NCBI GenBank assembly: GCA_910583685.1
Contig: CAJTXY010000002.1
Span: 29,284-83,182 of the forward strand
From: an uncultured Bacilli bacterium
GTDB lineage: Bacteria > Bacillota_I > Bacilli_A > RF39 > UBA660
Length of the DNA: 53,899 nucleotides
Direction of reading: 5' to 3'
Part shown: piece by piece, positions 1 through 8,728 of the stretch
Numbering within the stretch: position 1 is the first letter of the stretch
Layout: the number at the start of each line of letters is the position of its first letter
Program-made: the position numbers and the translations under genes
The notes under the pieces: model-generated
The model's database searches: none
What the model was told of the DNA's origin: nothing
Seen by the model: the letters and a program-made list of their open reading frames with translations, nothing else

Positions 1-3000
1 CCTTCTTATCATTCAATAGATTGATAGTGATAAGTGTTAAAGTATCATCTTCATCCTGAATATCAAAATCTACTTTTACTTGATTTTTTGTAGTATCTTC
101 AACCACTTTCAAATTAGAAATGATTGGAATATCTTTTAAGACTGTAACATTCAAAGACTTTTTAACATCAAACTTCTTACCATTTGATAAAGTAATCGCT
201 TGAATATTAATGGTATGTAATCCAATTTGACTGAAACCAGGAAGAACTGCAACATACTTACCATTCTCAGCTTTTACATTATAATCTTTTCCATCAATTC
301 TAATCTTAGATGGTGTATTTGAAGTTGAGTTAGAACTATCAAACATAACTTTAATTTCTTTATCTTTACCAAATTTTACACTTTCAGAATTATTATGATA
401 AGTTTTAAAATTAGCCGCTTTAAAGTCATAATCAATATTAAACTGTAGTTTATCATCTAAACCAACTTCACCAGTCACATTTTTATCAGTAATAGTTAAA
501 TCAGAAGTTAAATTATAACTTGCATTAATCTTAATTGTATAATCCATACCTTCTTTAACAGATATTTTTAAATTATTTGCACCACTCTTAATAGCATTAT
601 CGATGATTGTTTTATTATCTTTATCAACAACTACGATATTACCGTTTACAAAAGCATGATCGTTATCAACGATATCAAATAAAATATTAGCTGTTAAATC
701 ATTTTCATTTACTTTAGTTTTGTAGTTATCAATAACAAGTCTATCTTTCAACACTTCTATTTGAACCTGATTATTAGATGTAACTTCTAACTCCTGAGAA
801 TTAGCTAATTTTACTTTAGAAATTGTCAATGTTTGAGCTCCACTATTTAGATAGCCATCAACAACAGTGGAATAAGTATTACCATCTTTATGTACATTAT
901 ACTGTTTATTATTAATAATAACGGCAACAATAGTAGAAACAAATGAATTTGCATCATCAAATTCTAAATTAATCTTTTCATTTTTTAAAAAATATTTAGA
1001 GTTCTCATTATCCTTAATAGTTTTTACATTATGAATAGAAAACTGTCCGCCAATGATTTCAGAAATTTGCTCAGAAAGAACTGTAGTAGTAAATTTATTA
1101 GTTGAATCTGATATGCTATCTCTATCATAAGTAACATTAATTTTTACATCATATGAAGTAAAAAATTCAATATCAAATTCTACTTTATTTTTTCCTTTTT
1201 TGATAGGCTTGTTCATTACAACTGAACCATCTTTATGAAGAAGTACTGCATTACCTTCTATAAAACTATTATCATTATCGATAATATTAAAGTCTAATAC
1301 AACTCTTGCATCTTTATTATTACTAATAACTTTGTAATCACTTATCTTTGGAGCATCTTTAAGTATTTCAATTTGTACCTTATTAGAAACTCTAGTAACA
1401 TTTCCACTAGTACAAATAACTTTAGTAGTATGAATATCTTCAACTATTGACTTTGTAGAAGCTTTATAAACTACTTTATATAAATCTTTTTCAATTTTTA
1501 TTGCAGTATACACCTCTCCATTGATATAAATTTTAGAAATATCATGAGATCCATTCGTAGTTATATTATAAGTAAGTACTACATTTTCTCCTTTTTCATA
1601 ATAATGTTTATCACTAGTAACAGAAACAATATTAGCTTTAAATGCTGCCATAAAGTCTTTCTGATATAAAACAATATCATCTTTAGAATCTGAATCATTA
1701 CCAGTTTGGCAATAACTTGCAATAATATTTATATGATAATTAGAAACAATTCCTAAATTTTTAAATACCTTACTAATATGCTTAGAGCCTGTTAAATCAG
1801 AGCTATTTAAATCCATCCTTTCAAGTACAGCACCTTTATCATCTTTTATTTCAATAAACATTTCAAATAATGTATTATCCTCATCATTAACATCGAAATC
1901 AACTATCACTTCACCATTTTCTAAATTTTCTTCTAGTGTTAAATCAGAGACAGTAGGTGCTCTTTTAATAACATTAACATTTAAGTCAAAATCATCTTTA
2001 ATCTTAAACGCCTTACCATTACTTAAAACTATCATCTCAGGCTTCATATTTTTGTGACCAAAATCCTTAAATCCAGGTAAAACTACAACAAATCTACCAT
2101 TCTCAACATTAACATTATAATCTTGACCATTTATTTTAATTCGATTAGGAATATATTTACTAATATTAGAACTATCAAAGTATATCTTAACCTTTTCATT
2201 TGCAAAATAAGTATCTTTTTCAGTCGCAAAATTAGATATTTTAAATTGATAATCGCTTATTAGTTGTAATTCTTTTAATTCTTCAATTTTACCAACTAAA
2301 TTACTATCAACTAAATCTTCATCAGTTGTTAAATTATAACCTAAACTAAACTTAGCAGTATAAATTTTACCTTCTGTAACAGATAACAAAATACTATTAG
2401 AACCATTTTTAATATCTTGTTCCTTTACAAGGTTACCAGCTTCATCAGTTATTTTAATATTACCAAAAGTAAACGCTAAATCAGGATCTACCAAATTAAA
2501 AGTTATATTAAGTGTTGAATCATCAAGACTATCTTTAACTACATAATTAGTAATACCTGGCTTTTCTTTTAACACCTCTATTGACTCTGTAAAATCAACA
2601 TTTACCTTTTGTTCATTATTTAATATTACTTCACTAAAATGATATTGAATTAATCCAGCTTTATTAGAAGAGTTTAGAGCAACATGATAGATATCATTCA
2701 CACTATCTTCTACAACATTGTAATAAACATCATTGATTTTAACTTTCTCTATTTTAGCTCCATAAAGTACTGTAGCTTTAAAGCTTAATATAAAATCACT
2801 ATTTTTCTGTACATATTGATTTTGCTGATCTACTTCAGTAAATTCAACCTCATAATCTAACGTTTTTTCTAACTTTCGTACTAAAAGAGTTAAATCAGTT
2901 ATTGTAATTTTATCATCGCTATTGATATCAGCATTTTCTAACAGATAGGAAGGAATAGTTTTCTTATTAATTAAATGAAGTTCCAATAATTTCAAATCAT

Positions 3001-4000
3001 CATAATCGATTTGACCATCCTCATTCAACTCACCCTTAAATAAACTATAGGCTGCATATACAGATCCTGCAAATAATAAATAACATAACCCCATAATGAC
3101 AAATATAAACAACCTATTAGCACGTTTTTTATCATCAGACCTTTTTTTGCAATATAAAATAATGATAATAAGAAGAAATACAAGAATTATTATAATAAAT
3201 ATACCAAAAGAATTACGTCCAATATTATCCACTTTTGTATATTCTTCAACTTTCTCTTCTTCCTTATCATCCGCTTGATCAAAGATCTCTTCCTGATCAT
3301 CTTTATCTATCTCCATAGTATTATGATCATCTTTACCTATCTCAGTAGTAGTGTAATCACTAACTTTATTGGAGCTTTCTGAAGAAGAGTTATTAGAATA
3401 AATAGTACTAGAACTATTACCATAATCATTATTAAATGAAGAGTCTCCTGTGCCCGTATCTGCACTTGAGTTATTATTATCAATTACTTGATCTCTAATG
3501 ATATTAACATCTACACTCTTATCATCTACAAAAATATCTTTACGTCCTTCAGAAGTGACAATATTTTTCATTTTTATAGTAGTTATTCCAGCACTAGCAG
3601 TTGTTTTTACTCGTAATTTGACTTGAACAACATTTTCTAAAGCCTTACTACCAGCTTTCTTAATGGCTACAAACTCAAAAGTATCTGGATTATACTCTAA
3701 CTGTTCCCAATTATTTAATGATGCAAAATCATCTTGTAAAACCTGTTCAAATATATTTGAATCATACACTAACTTAGCTTTATAAGCATTATAACCAATA
3801 GTAACATTACTATAATTACCCAAATCTAATGTTACTGTTACTTCTTGTCCTACCTTTAAGCCACTCATATTAGCATTAAGTGTCGTCTTAGTATTAGCAA
3901 CAAAAGAAGATTCATTATTAAATGATAACACTACCCCTAAAGAAATAAATAATACTCCTACAAGTGATAATAACACACTTATTTTGCGATCATATTTCAT
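1..4000 (-). CDS. Large surface protein with cohesin-like and dockerin-like domains (partial, C-terminus beyond window)
   Basis: An open frame of 1,333 codons runs from ATG at 4000 off the left edge. Seen in order: a signal peptide or anchor (residues 7-27); a cohesin-like beta domain (about 38-175, opening with a G-Q-E-V-T-V-T-L strand as in cohesins); a Ser/Asn/Asp/Glu-rich linker (about 175-262); a membrane helix (265-285); a basic loop (KKRSDDKKR); a second helix (297-317); a dockerin-like pair of EF-hand loops (NEDGQIDYDD near 326 and DINSDDKITITD at 358); then about five Ig-like repeats of about 200 residues, each with an N-G-x-x-Y-N-V-type strand and a D-x-x-D-x-D turn. Cohesin and dockerin normally bind each other to assemble surface complexes. 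Here both lie on one chain, and the two helices would put both outside the cell. SD AGAAGGG is 13 nt from the ATG. Domain calls are from motif recognition; the ligand is unknown. Confidence 0.72.
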   Translation of the reverse strand, partial: MKYDRKISVLLSLVGVLFISLGVVLSFNNESSFVANTKTTLNANMSGLKVGQEVTVTLDLGNYSNVTIGYNAYKAKLVYDSNIFEQVLQDDFASLNNWEQLEYNPDTFEFVAIKKAGSKALENVVQVKLRVKTTASAGITTIKMKNIVTSEGRKDIFVDDKSVDVNIIRDQVIDNNNSSADTGTGDSSFNNDYGNSSSTIYSNNSSSESSNKVSDYTTTEIGKDDHNTMEIDKDDQEEIFDQADDKEEEKVEEYTKVDNIGRNSFGIFIIIILVFLLIIIILYCKKRSDDKKRANRLFIFVIMGLCYLLFAGSVYAAYSLFKGELNEDGQIDYDDLKLLELHLINKKTIPSYLLENADINSDDKITITDLTLLVRKLEKTLDYEVEFTEVDQQNQYVQKNSDFILSFKATVLYGAKIEKVKINDVYYNVVEDSVNDIYHVALNSSNKAGLIQYHFSEVILNNEQKVNVDFTESIEVLKEKPGITNYVVKDSLDDSTLNITFNLVDPDLAFTFGNIKITDEAGNLVKEQDIKNGSNSILLSVTEGKIYTAKFSLGYNLTTDEDLVDSNLVGKIEELKELQLISDYQFKISNFATEKDTYFANEKVKIYFDSSNISKYIPNRIKINGQDYNVNVENGRFVVVLPGFKDFGHKNMKPEMIVLSNGKAFKIKDDFDLNVNVIKRAPTVSDLTLEENLENGEVIVDFDVNDEDNTLFEMFIEIKDDKGAVLERMDLNSSDLTGSKHISKVFKNLGIVSNYHINIIASYCQTGNDSDSKDDIVLYQKDFMAAFKANIVSVTSDKHYYEKGENVVLTYNITTNGSHDISKIYINGEVYTAIKIEKDLYKVVYKASTKSIVEDIHTTKVICTSGNVTRVSNKVQIEILKDAPKISDYKVISNNKDARVVLDFNIIDNDNSFIEGNAVLLHKDGSVVMNKPIKKGKNKVEFDIEFFTSYDVKINVTYDRDSISDSTNKFTTTVLSEQISEIIGGQFSIHNVKTIKDNENSKYFLKNEKINLEFDDANSFVSTIVAVIINNKQYNVHKDGNTYSTVVDGYLNSGAQTLTISKVKLANSQELEVTSNNQVQIEVLKDRLVIDNYKTKVNENDLTANILFDIVDNDHAFVNGNIVVVDKDNKTIIDNAIKSGANNLKISVKEGMDYTIKINASYNLTSDLTITDKNVTGEVGLDDKLQFNIDYDFKAANFKTYHNNSESVKFGKDKEIKVMFDSSNSTSNTPSKIRIDGKDYNVKAENGKYVAVLPGFSQIGLHTINIQAITLSNGKKFDVKKSLNVTVLKDIPIISNLKVVEDTTKNQVKVDFDIQDEDDTLTLITINLLNDKK

Positions 4001-4032
4001 AACCGAAAACCATCCCTTCTACGTAGTGACAT

Positions 4033-4060
4033 ATTATAACACAAAAAAAGAAAATTTCAA
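4033..4060 (-). promoter_or_regulatory. Promoter of the cohesin/dockerin surface protein
   Basis: Read on the minus strand: -35 TTGAAA (4055-4060), a 16-nt spacer, -10 TATAAT (4033-4038). The start codon follows about 30 nt downstream. The match to a housekeeping sigma-A promoter is strong and indicates that this gene is transcribed separately from the rsmA operon. The rest of 4061-4187 holds nothing I recognise. Confidence 0.75.
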
Positions 4061-4187
4061 GCCTTTTATGTTAACTAATATAACTTTAGTTACTTAAGCA
4101 TATATCTTCCTCTTCTGTTCATTATAAAAATTTGTCTAACCTTCGTTTTCTAGAGACCATTTTACAAAGTTAAATTATCAAAATCCC

Positions 4188-4502
4188 TTATTTTATAAAG
4201 ATTTTATTATAGTTACTTAAGAGAGTGTCTCCATCGATATGTAAAATTTTTCCCGGCAAATAAAAATACTCACTCCTATCCAAACTTAAATATTCCTTAT
4301 TTTTTTCAAGGATCAAACGATCTTCATCCAAAGAACCATCCTCAATTACTTCTTTACGCAAATCTTCTATACTACTATCTGCACAAAGTCGCAAATTAAT
4401 TCCCTTTAAAACAGCAACATTACCTCGAATTTCAATAATTTTAAAGTAAATATCATTACCATAAGAATTTCTAGTAACAATATCACCAATTTTTAAATTC
4501 AT
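4188..4502 (-). CDS. YabG-like N-terminal domain protein, peptidase part absent
   Basis: 104 residues matching the N-terminus of the sporulation peptidase YabG: it begins MNLKIGDIVTRNSYGNDI and ends near the family segment PGKILHIDGD, then stops. B. subtilis YabG is about 290 residues and its peptidase portion lies after this point. Reading 150 nt past the stop in all frames shows no remnant of it. Its place next to rsmA matches the classical ksgA-yabG order. The start at 4502 is preferred because GGTGGAG lies 8 nt upstream; an alternative start six codons earlier lacks this. YabG trims spore coat proteins in the mother cell. This form cannot do that alone, so it is either a domain with another role or a truncated relic. 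Confidence 0.7.
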   Translation of the reverse strand: MNLKIGDIVTRNSYGNDIYFKIIEIRGNVAVLKGINLRLCADSSIEDLRKEVIEDGSLDEDRLILEKNKEYLSLDRSEYFYLPGKILHIDGDTLLSNYNKIFIK

Positions 4503-4549
4503 CGCATCATCTCCACCCAATTATATTCAAGTGAATCTGGTTTTAGAAT

Positions 4550-5353
4550 TTATTTATTTTTGCAAAGAGTATTACTTAAATCAACAAAAATAGAAACAGA
4601 AAGTGCTTCTGCGCGTACAGATAAATCTAAATCATATTTTCTAAGTACTTCTAAAACAATATCTAAATCATAACTTTTTAAATTATTTCGTAAAGTCTTT
4701 CTCTTAAATTGAAAACTATCTCGCACTAACCGAAAAAAGAAATCCAAATCATAAACCTCTGCCCTTTCTCTCTTAGGAACAAAAGATACTACAACACTAT
4801 CAACATTAGGTACAGGTACAAAATGATTACGAGATACATAAAACAATTTTTTAATATCATAAAAATAATTCAAATAAACAGAAATAGAACCATAATCTCT
4901 TGTACCTGGTAAGGCAGAAAATCGGTCCCCAACCTCTTTTTGAACCATCATTACAATACTAGAAAAAACAAATCTAGTCTGCATCAATTTCATCAAAATA
5001 GGTGTTGTAATATAATAAGGCACATTACTAACAAAATATATAGATTCAAAGTCATATTCTGCAAGATCATCTTCTAAATCTGCAGCTAGAAAATCACCAT
5101 ATTTAACCTCTACATTAGAATACTTTTTCAAATTTTCATCAAGAAAGCTCTGTAACTCTAAATCAATCTCATAACAAAGAACATATTTGGCAAACTTAGC
5201 CAAATGTTTTGTTAAAACTCCTTGTCCTGGACCAACCTCAATAACAAGAGAATTAGATTGAATCCCAGCAGAAGAAGCTATCTTTTCTATAATACTTTCA
5301 TTCTTTAAAAAATTTTGTCCATAACGTTTCTTAAACTTAAAATTATCCGACAT
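4550..5353 (-). CDS. rsmA: 16S rRNA dimethyladenosine transferase RsmA (KsgA)
   Basis: 267 residues. It dimethylates two adjacent adenines in helix 45 of 16S rRNA using SAM during small-subunit maturation. Diagnostic features are KKRYGQNFL near the N-terminus, the SAM loop VIEVGPGQGVLT, the acidic end of strand 2 (CYEIDLEL), and the catalytic N-x-P-Y motif (SNVPYYITTPI), followed by the C-terminal helical domain with FKRKTLRNNL. The start at 5353 has GGTGA close upstream; a nine-codon N-terminal extension is possible but less likely. It appears to be cotranscribed with the SipW-type module upstream (19-nt stop-to-stop gap region) and is followed by the YabG-like gene. Confidence 0.95.
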   Translation of the reverse strand: MSDNFKFKKRYGQNFLKNESIIEKIASSAGIQSNSLVIEVGPGQGVLTKHLAKFAKYVLCYEIDLELQSFLDENLKKYSNVEVKYGDFLAADLEDDLAEYDFESIYFVSNVPYYITTPILMKLMQTRFVFSSIVMMVQKEVGDRFSALPGTRDYGSISVYLNYFYDIKKLFYVSRNHFVPVPNVDSVVVSFVPKRERAEVYDLDFFFRLVRDSFQFKRKTLRNNLKSYDLDIVLEVLRKYDLDLSVRAEALSVSIFVDLSNTLCKNK

Positions 5354-5398
5354 TTTATCACCAATACCACTATAACACATAGAAAAAAAACGAACAAG

Positions 5399-5857
5399 TT
5401 AAAGAACCTGTTCAGCAATTACTTCTATTTCCTTCTTTTTCTTTTTTCCTGTAAACATCAAGAAAATATTAGAAATAGACAAACCATATAACATAATTTT
5501 CATAAAAGGAATAAAATAATCAAAAAAATTAAAATTAATATTTCTACCAAGTTGTTCCCTTAATACCATATTCTCATCAAACATAGAACGAAGTCCTACA
5601 ACAATAATTGTAACAAATACTAAAGTGCAAGTAATATTATAAAAAATATTCTGTGTAACCGACTTTTGCCTTGCAAACAAATTAATAACAAATAAAATTA
5701 AAATCAAAAGATAAGGAATAAAAATCTTAAAAGAATCAATAATATCTTTTCCAAGTCTTTGATACATTTGCACAACAATAAATAGTGTTAAAGAAAAAGC
5801 AGAAAAATAAAATAAGAACTTTAGAAAATAAAATAAGCCATTTAACAGTTTTTTCAT
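5399..5857 (-). CDS. Small polytopic membrane protein of the sipW gene group
   Basis: 152 residues, not recognised as a known family. About four hydrophobic helices are visible (roughly residues 7-28, 36-56, 66-88 and 112-133), with a Lys-rich stretch GKKKKKE near the C-terminus. The ATG at 5857 is chosen because GGAGG sits 5-6 nt upstream, and it overlaps the stop of the preceding gene by 4 nt, which implies translational coupling. It is the last gene of a sipW-led series before rsmA, so a role in secretion or assembly of the camelysin-like proteins is an inference from position only. Confidence 0.7.
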   Translation of the reverse strand: MKKLLNGLFYFLKFLFYFSAFSLTLFIVVQMYQRLGKDIIDSFKIFIPYLLILILFVINLFARQKSVTQNIFYNITCTLVFVTIIVVGLRSMFDENMVLREQLGRNINFNFFDYFIPFMKIMLYGLSISNIFLMFTGKKKKKEIEVIAEQVL

Positions 5858-6555
5858 ACTAAACCTCCAATCACTTTCACATACCAATTTGATATTTCTA
5901 CCAAAAAGGAAGAAGCCTCTTCATAAGAATTTAAAACTTCATAATAACTATCTTTCGTAAGATCAAAAATATTATTTCTAGCATCACGATTTCCAAAATA
6001 GTAACTACTATTGTTTTTAATATTAGAAGAAATAAAACCAGTACGTTTAATTAAAGCATTAGATTCTAACTTTATAAAAGGTGCAATAGTGCGGACAGAA
6101 TTCGAAGTAAATTTAGCAGCATCCCCCTCTATGGAAGTAAGATCATAAATCTGTTTCACAATACAACCATTAATAACCTTTTGCTGATATAAAGACTCAA
6201 GTTTATAAACATCAGAAATCCCTATTGTTTTCTTATCAAAAAACTCTTTAATTTTTTCATCTTCAAAAGAATTCATACACAAATTCAAACGAGACTGAAT
6301 AGATAATAACTCATACTTATTTTCACTTCCAGCATAAGAATTTACATCATATAGGGAAGCATTTGATTTAACTTGAGCAAGATTATTTTGAATCTTACTA
6401 TATATTTCCCTTGTATAATCAGTCGCTTGAACAGTAATACTAACCTCTTTATAATGATAAAAATTAATAAATAAAATGAAAAATGAAAGCCCAAAAACAA
6501 GTCCTGTAAAGGTATAGCCTAATATTTGGCTATACTCACCCAATATTCTCTTCAT
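5854..6555 (-). CDS. Membrane-anchored extracytoplasmic protein of the sipW gene group
   Basis: 233 residues with one hydrophobic helix (about 14-34) and a long, mainly helical outside domain containing two Cys (near NLCMNSF and NGCIVK) that could form a disulfide. It is not recognised as a known family. It overlaps the upstream gene by one base (ATG sharing A with TAA) and the downstream gene by 4 nt, so it is translated as part of the sipW operon. Size and topology are compatible with an anchor or minor component of a surface fibre, but no sequence motif supports that. Confidence 0.7.
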   Translation of the reverse strand: MKRILGEYSQILGYTFTGLVFGLSFFILFINFYHYKEVSITVQATDYTREIYSKIQNNLAQVKSNASLYDVNSYAGSENKYELLSIQSRLNLCMNSFEDEKIKEFFDKKTIGISDVYKLESLYQQKVINGCIVKQIYDLTSIEGDAAKFTSNSVRTIAPFIKLESNALIKRTGFISSNIKNNSSYYFGNRDARNNIFDLTKDSYYEVLNSYEEASSFLVEISNWYVKVIGGLV

Positions 6556-7103
6556 TATTTTTCTCCTTCGTTAATAGTATTTACCACTACTTTATAATGA
6601 TAAGTCTTATTCTGCCAATCTTCAGCATCAAATGGAATCCAAATTCTTAAACTATATGAATTTGTCTTATTAGCACCAATCACTCTAGTATCTAAAATGT
6701 TATTTTTAACTTTAGATAAGGAATCTTTTGCAATTACCTTTCCATTTAGAATAAGCTCATATCTCAACTGATCTCTACTTAATAAATCATACACCTGGTA
6801 CCCGTCACGATCTCGCTTAATACCATCTTCAATCAAAACTTCATAACGTCCATTGGTATCTCCATTATTCATAATATCAAACGAATAAGCTGGTACATCT
6901 TTAGCATCACGATCATTCATAGGCACAAGAGATTCAACATCAACACCTTTCCCCTTATCTTTCAATGCGATAGTCAAATTAGTAATTGCCACTTTATCCC
7001 TTTGAAAAACACGATACCATAAAAAAGTAATACCTACACAAAATCCAAATAGAACAAGCCCTATAATTAATAATTTTAACCCTGTATAATTACCTTTTTT
7101 CAT
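6555..7103 (-). CDS. TasA/camelysin-like membrane-anchored protein
   Basis: 182 residues: N-terminal hydrophobic helix (about 9-30), then a beta-rich domain. The C-terminal strand pattern YSLRIWIPFDAED resembles the LRIW / LRMW strand of the two camelysin-like proteins encoded upstream, which suggests the same fold. Unlike them it lacks the typical GVxxAAFT cleavage region, so it may remain anchored by its helix. It lies 17 nt after sipW and overlaps the next gene by one base. Plausible role: a minor subunit or anchor for fibres made of the two camelysin-like proteins. The family assignment is by motif similarity only. Confidence 0.6.
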   Translation of the reverse strand: MKKGNYTGLKLLIIGLVLFGFCVGITFLWYRVFQRDKVAITNLTIALKDKGKGVDVESLVPMNDRDAKDVPAYSFDIMNNGDTNGRYEVLIEDGIKRDRDGYQVYDLLSRDQLRYELILNGKVIAKDSLSKVKNNILDTRVIGANKTNSYSLRIWIPFDAEDWQNKTYHYKVVVNTINEGEK

Positions 7104-7120
7104 TTTTAACCTCTACTTTC

Positions 7121-7894
7121 TTAATCGAAATCATCCATAGTAATAATTTCTATTTCCTCTTCTTCCTCTTTCTTTTTCTTATTTCTTTCTTCCTTTTGTG
7201 TTGAAATTACTTCCACTTTATGAGCATTTCGTTGCTTCTTAGTTTTAAAATCTGGCTTTTCCCTTTTTATTCTCCTAACAACAGATCTTCTAGCAGTTTT
7301 AAATATTCTAACAATTTCTACAGCAATAACTGCTAAACAAGGAAGAACAATACAAATAATCCAACCATAAGATTGTGATAGAAAATATTGTAAATAACCG
7401 ATTTTAGGAATCTTCAAAAATACACGACCATCAATATTATCTTGAGTAACTAAAGCATCATCTGGAGTATTATTATTATCTCCTTTAGTACGAAATAAAA
7501 ACTTACCATCTTCGGACTTTTCTATATCAATAATTCTATGTGTAACAGTAAGACCTGCATATCTAGAATCAGTAGAAATAAAAGTAATAATATCACCTTT
7601 ACGAAGTTTTTCAGGTGGAACATTCTTTACAACAACGGCATCCTGTACTTTGATTGTTGGAACCATACTAGGACTAACAATAACATAAGCACCATATAAG
7701 GGTTTATAGTTACCTTTCGAAATGTTTTTTACATAATCCAAAGCATAGGTAAAAAATAAAACCCCTAAAAAAACCATAATCAAAATAATAGAGTATAAAA
7801 AAACTTTAGCAACAAAATTATATACTCTCTTTAAATTTTCAAAAAAGGTGGGATGATGTGAATCGTTTAATGCCATAATATCATCAGTTTCCAT
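7121..7894 (-). CDS. sipW: Signal peptidase I, SipW/ER type
   Basis: 257 residues. SipW-type peptidases cleave signal peptides of TasA/camelysin-family proteins. Seen: a membrane helix (about 30-54), catalytic Ser in SPSMVPTI, box D-like residues KGDIITF, and His in LTVTHRIIDI where bacterial type I enzymes carry a catalytic Lys. The Ser-His pair marks the archaeal/ER-type class to which SipW belongs. A second helix (about 170-190) and a very basic/acidic tail (KKKEEEEEI) follow. The ATG at 7894 has GGGTGAG about 9 nt upstream; ATG 7900 and GTG 7912 are alternatives. It heads a group with a camelysin-like gene and two membrane genes, next to two further camelysin-like genes that are its probable substrates. 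Confidence 0.88.
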   Translation of the reverse strand: METDDIMALNDSHHPTFFENLKRVYNFVAKVFLYSIILIMVFLGVLFFTYALDYVKNISKGNYKPLYGAYVIVSPSMVPTIKVQDAVVVKNVPPEKLRKGDIITFISTDSRYAGLTVTHRIIDIEKSEDGKFLFRTKGDNNNTPDDALVTQDNIDGRVFLKIPKIGYLQYFLSQSYGWIICIVLPCLAVIAVEIVRIFKTARRSVVRRIKREKPDFKTKKQRNAHKVEVISTQKEERNKKKKEEEEEIEIITMDDFD

Positions 7895-7920
7895 AATCAT
7901 CAGCTCACCCACTTTCTATT

Positions 7921-7961
7921 ATTATAGTATCCCTATTCTAATATGTATATTCTATACATAT
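7921..7961 (-). promoter_or_regulatory. sipW promoter with perfect 9-bp palindrome (operator candidate)
   Basis: On the minus strand a TATAAT -10 lies at 7921-7926. The -35 zone is occupied by a perfect inverted repeat, ATATGTATA (7941-7949) and TATACATAT (7953-7961), separated by TTC. No good -35 hexamer is visible, so transcription may need an activator, or the palindrome may be a repressor site. Biofilm-matrix sipW genes in Bacillus are repressed by SinR-type regulators; this palindrome does not match a site I can name. Confidence 0.5.
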
Positions 7962-8008
7962 ATTATCATATTTAATAACAAAAATAAAGAATAAAATCAA
8001 TCACAAAT

Positions 8009-8032
8009 AAAAAAGAATGTCAAAAGACACTC
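8009..8032 (-). terminator. Rho-independent terminator after the camelysin-like gene
   Basis: Minus-strand RNA forms a 7-bp stem (GAGTGTC / GACATTC, one G-U) with a TTTT loop, followed directly by six U. It sits 10 nt after the stop at 8042 and separates the camelysin pair from the sipW transcript. Confidence 0.8.
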
Positions 8033-8041
8033 CATTATAAA

Positions 8042-8656
8042 CTATACTGCTTTACCATAAACATTGATTTTAACAGTATAAGATTGTGCTTCTCCTGTTA
8101 CAGTTGCAGTCTCAGCCATCCACATTCTTAAACGAAAGTTATCCGTTGTAGTTGTTGTATGACTACCAGAATATAACACCATAGAACCAGCTTGTGTTCC
8201 AAGAGTAGTAGCATCAGTTAAAGCTGTATAAGCAGCAGGTTCAAATACAGAAGTATAACTTCCTCCTGTTTTCTTTTCCAAATAAAGTTTTACACCATTA
8301 TCGGGAAGAGTTGAACTTGCCTCTTTTGTTGCAGCAATTTCATACTGAATTGTTGCAGTACCAGAAATAGTAGATGCTACAGTAAAATCAAATTTTTCAT
8401 TTTCACCACTTAATGCCTTACCAGCTGTATCAGTCATAGGTAATGCATTAGAAATTGAAATACCATTTGTCTCTTCTGTATAAGTCATTGAAATAGTACC
8501 AGTACTGATCTTATTTTCTTTTGTACCTGTACCAGTATAAGTAAATGCTGCAAAAGAAACACCAACTACTGCAACTACAAGAATTGCTACTCCTAGAACA
8601 GATAATAATATTTGTTTTGAAGAATTATCTCTCATATTATCATTGTTATCCATCAT
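8042..8656 (-). CDS. TasA/camelysin-like secreted protein 1
   Basis: 204 residues. A SipW-dependent type signal is seen: short polar N-terminus, hydrophobic core (about 17-34) ending VVGVSFAAFTYTGTG, then a Thr/Ser/Ala-rich beta domain with a late LRMW strand. Members of this superfamily (TasA, CalY/camelysin) are secreted, cleaved by SipW and form amyloid-like surface fibres. A tandem paralogue lies just upstream and sipW just downstream. AGGAGG sits 4 nt before the first ATG and 7 nt before a second ATG at 8653, so the first or second Met may be used. The N-terminal 15 residues are unusually polar (Asn/Asp/Ser). Confidence 0.82.
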   Translation of the reverse strand: MMDNNDNMRDNSSKQILLSVLGVAILVVAVVGVSFAAFTYTGTGTKENKISTGTISMTYTEETNGISISNALPMTDTAGKALSGENEKFDFTVASTISGTATIQYEIAATKEASSTLPDNGVKLYLEKKTGGSYTSVFEPAAYTALTDATTLGTQAGSMVLYSGSHTTTTTDNFRLRMWMAETATVTGEAQSYTVKINVYGKAV

Positions 8657-8728
8657 TTATCCTCCTTAGTATCTTAAGTTTATCATAAATGTAAATGAAT
8701 GCAAAGTATTTTTATACGATTTTAAAAC

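Noticed and set aside
1..4000. Several short frames inside the surface-protein region
   Set aside because: They lie antisense to a 1,333-codon open frame with clear domain structure.
4060..4187. Remains of the YabG peptidase domain downstream of the truncated gene
   Set aside because: Frames after the stop are full of stops and show no resemblance to the missing part.
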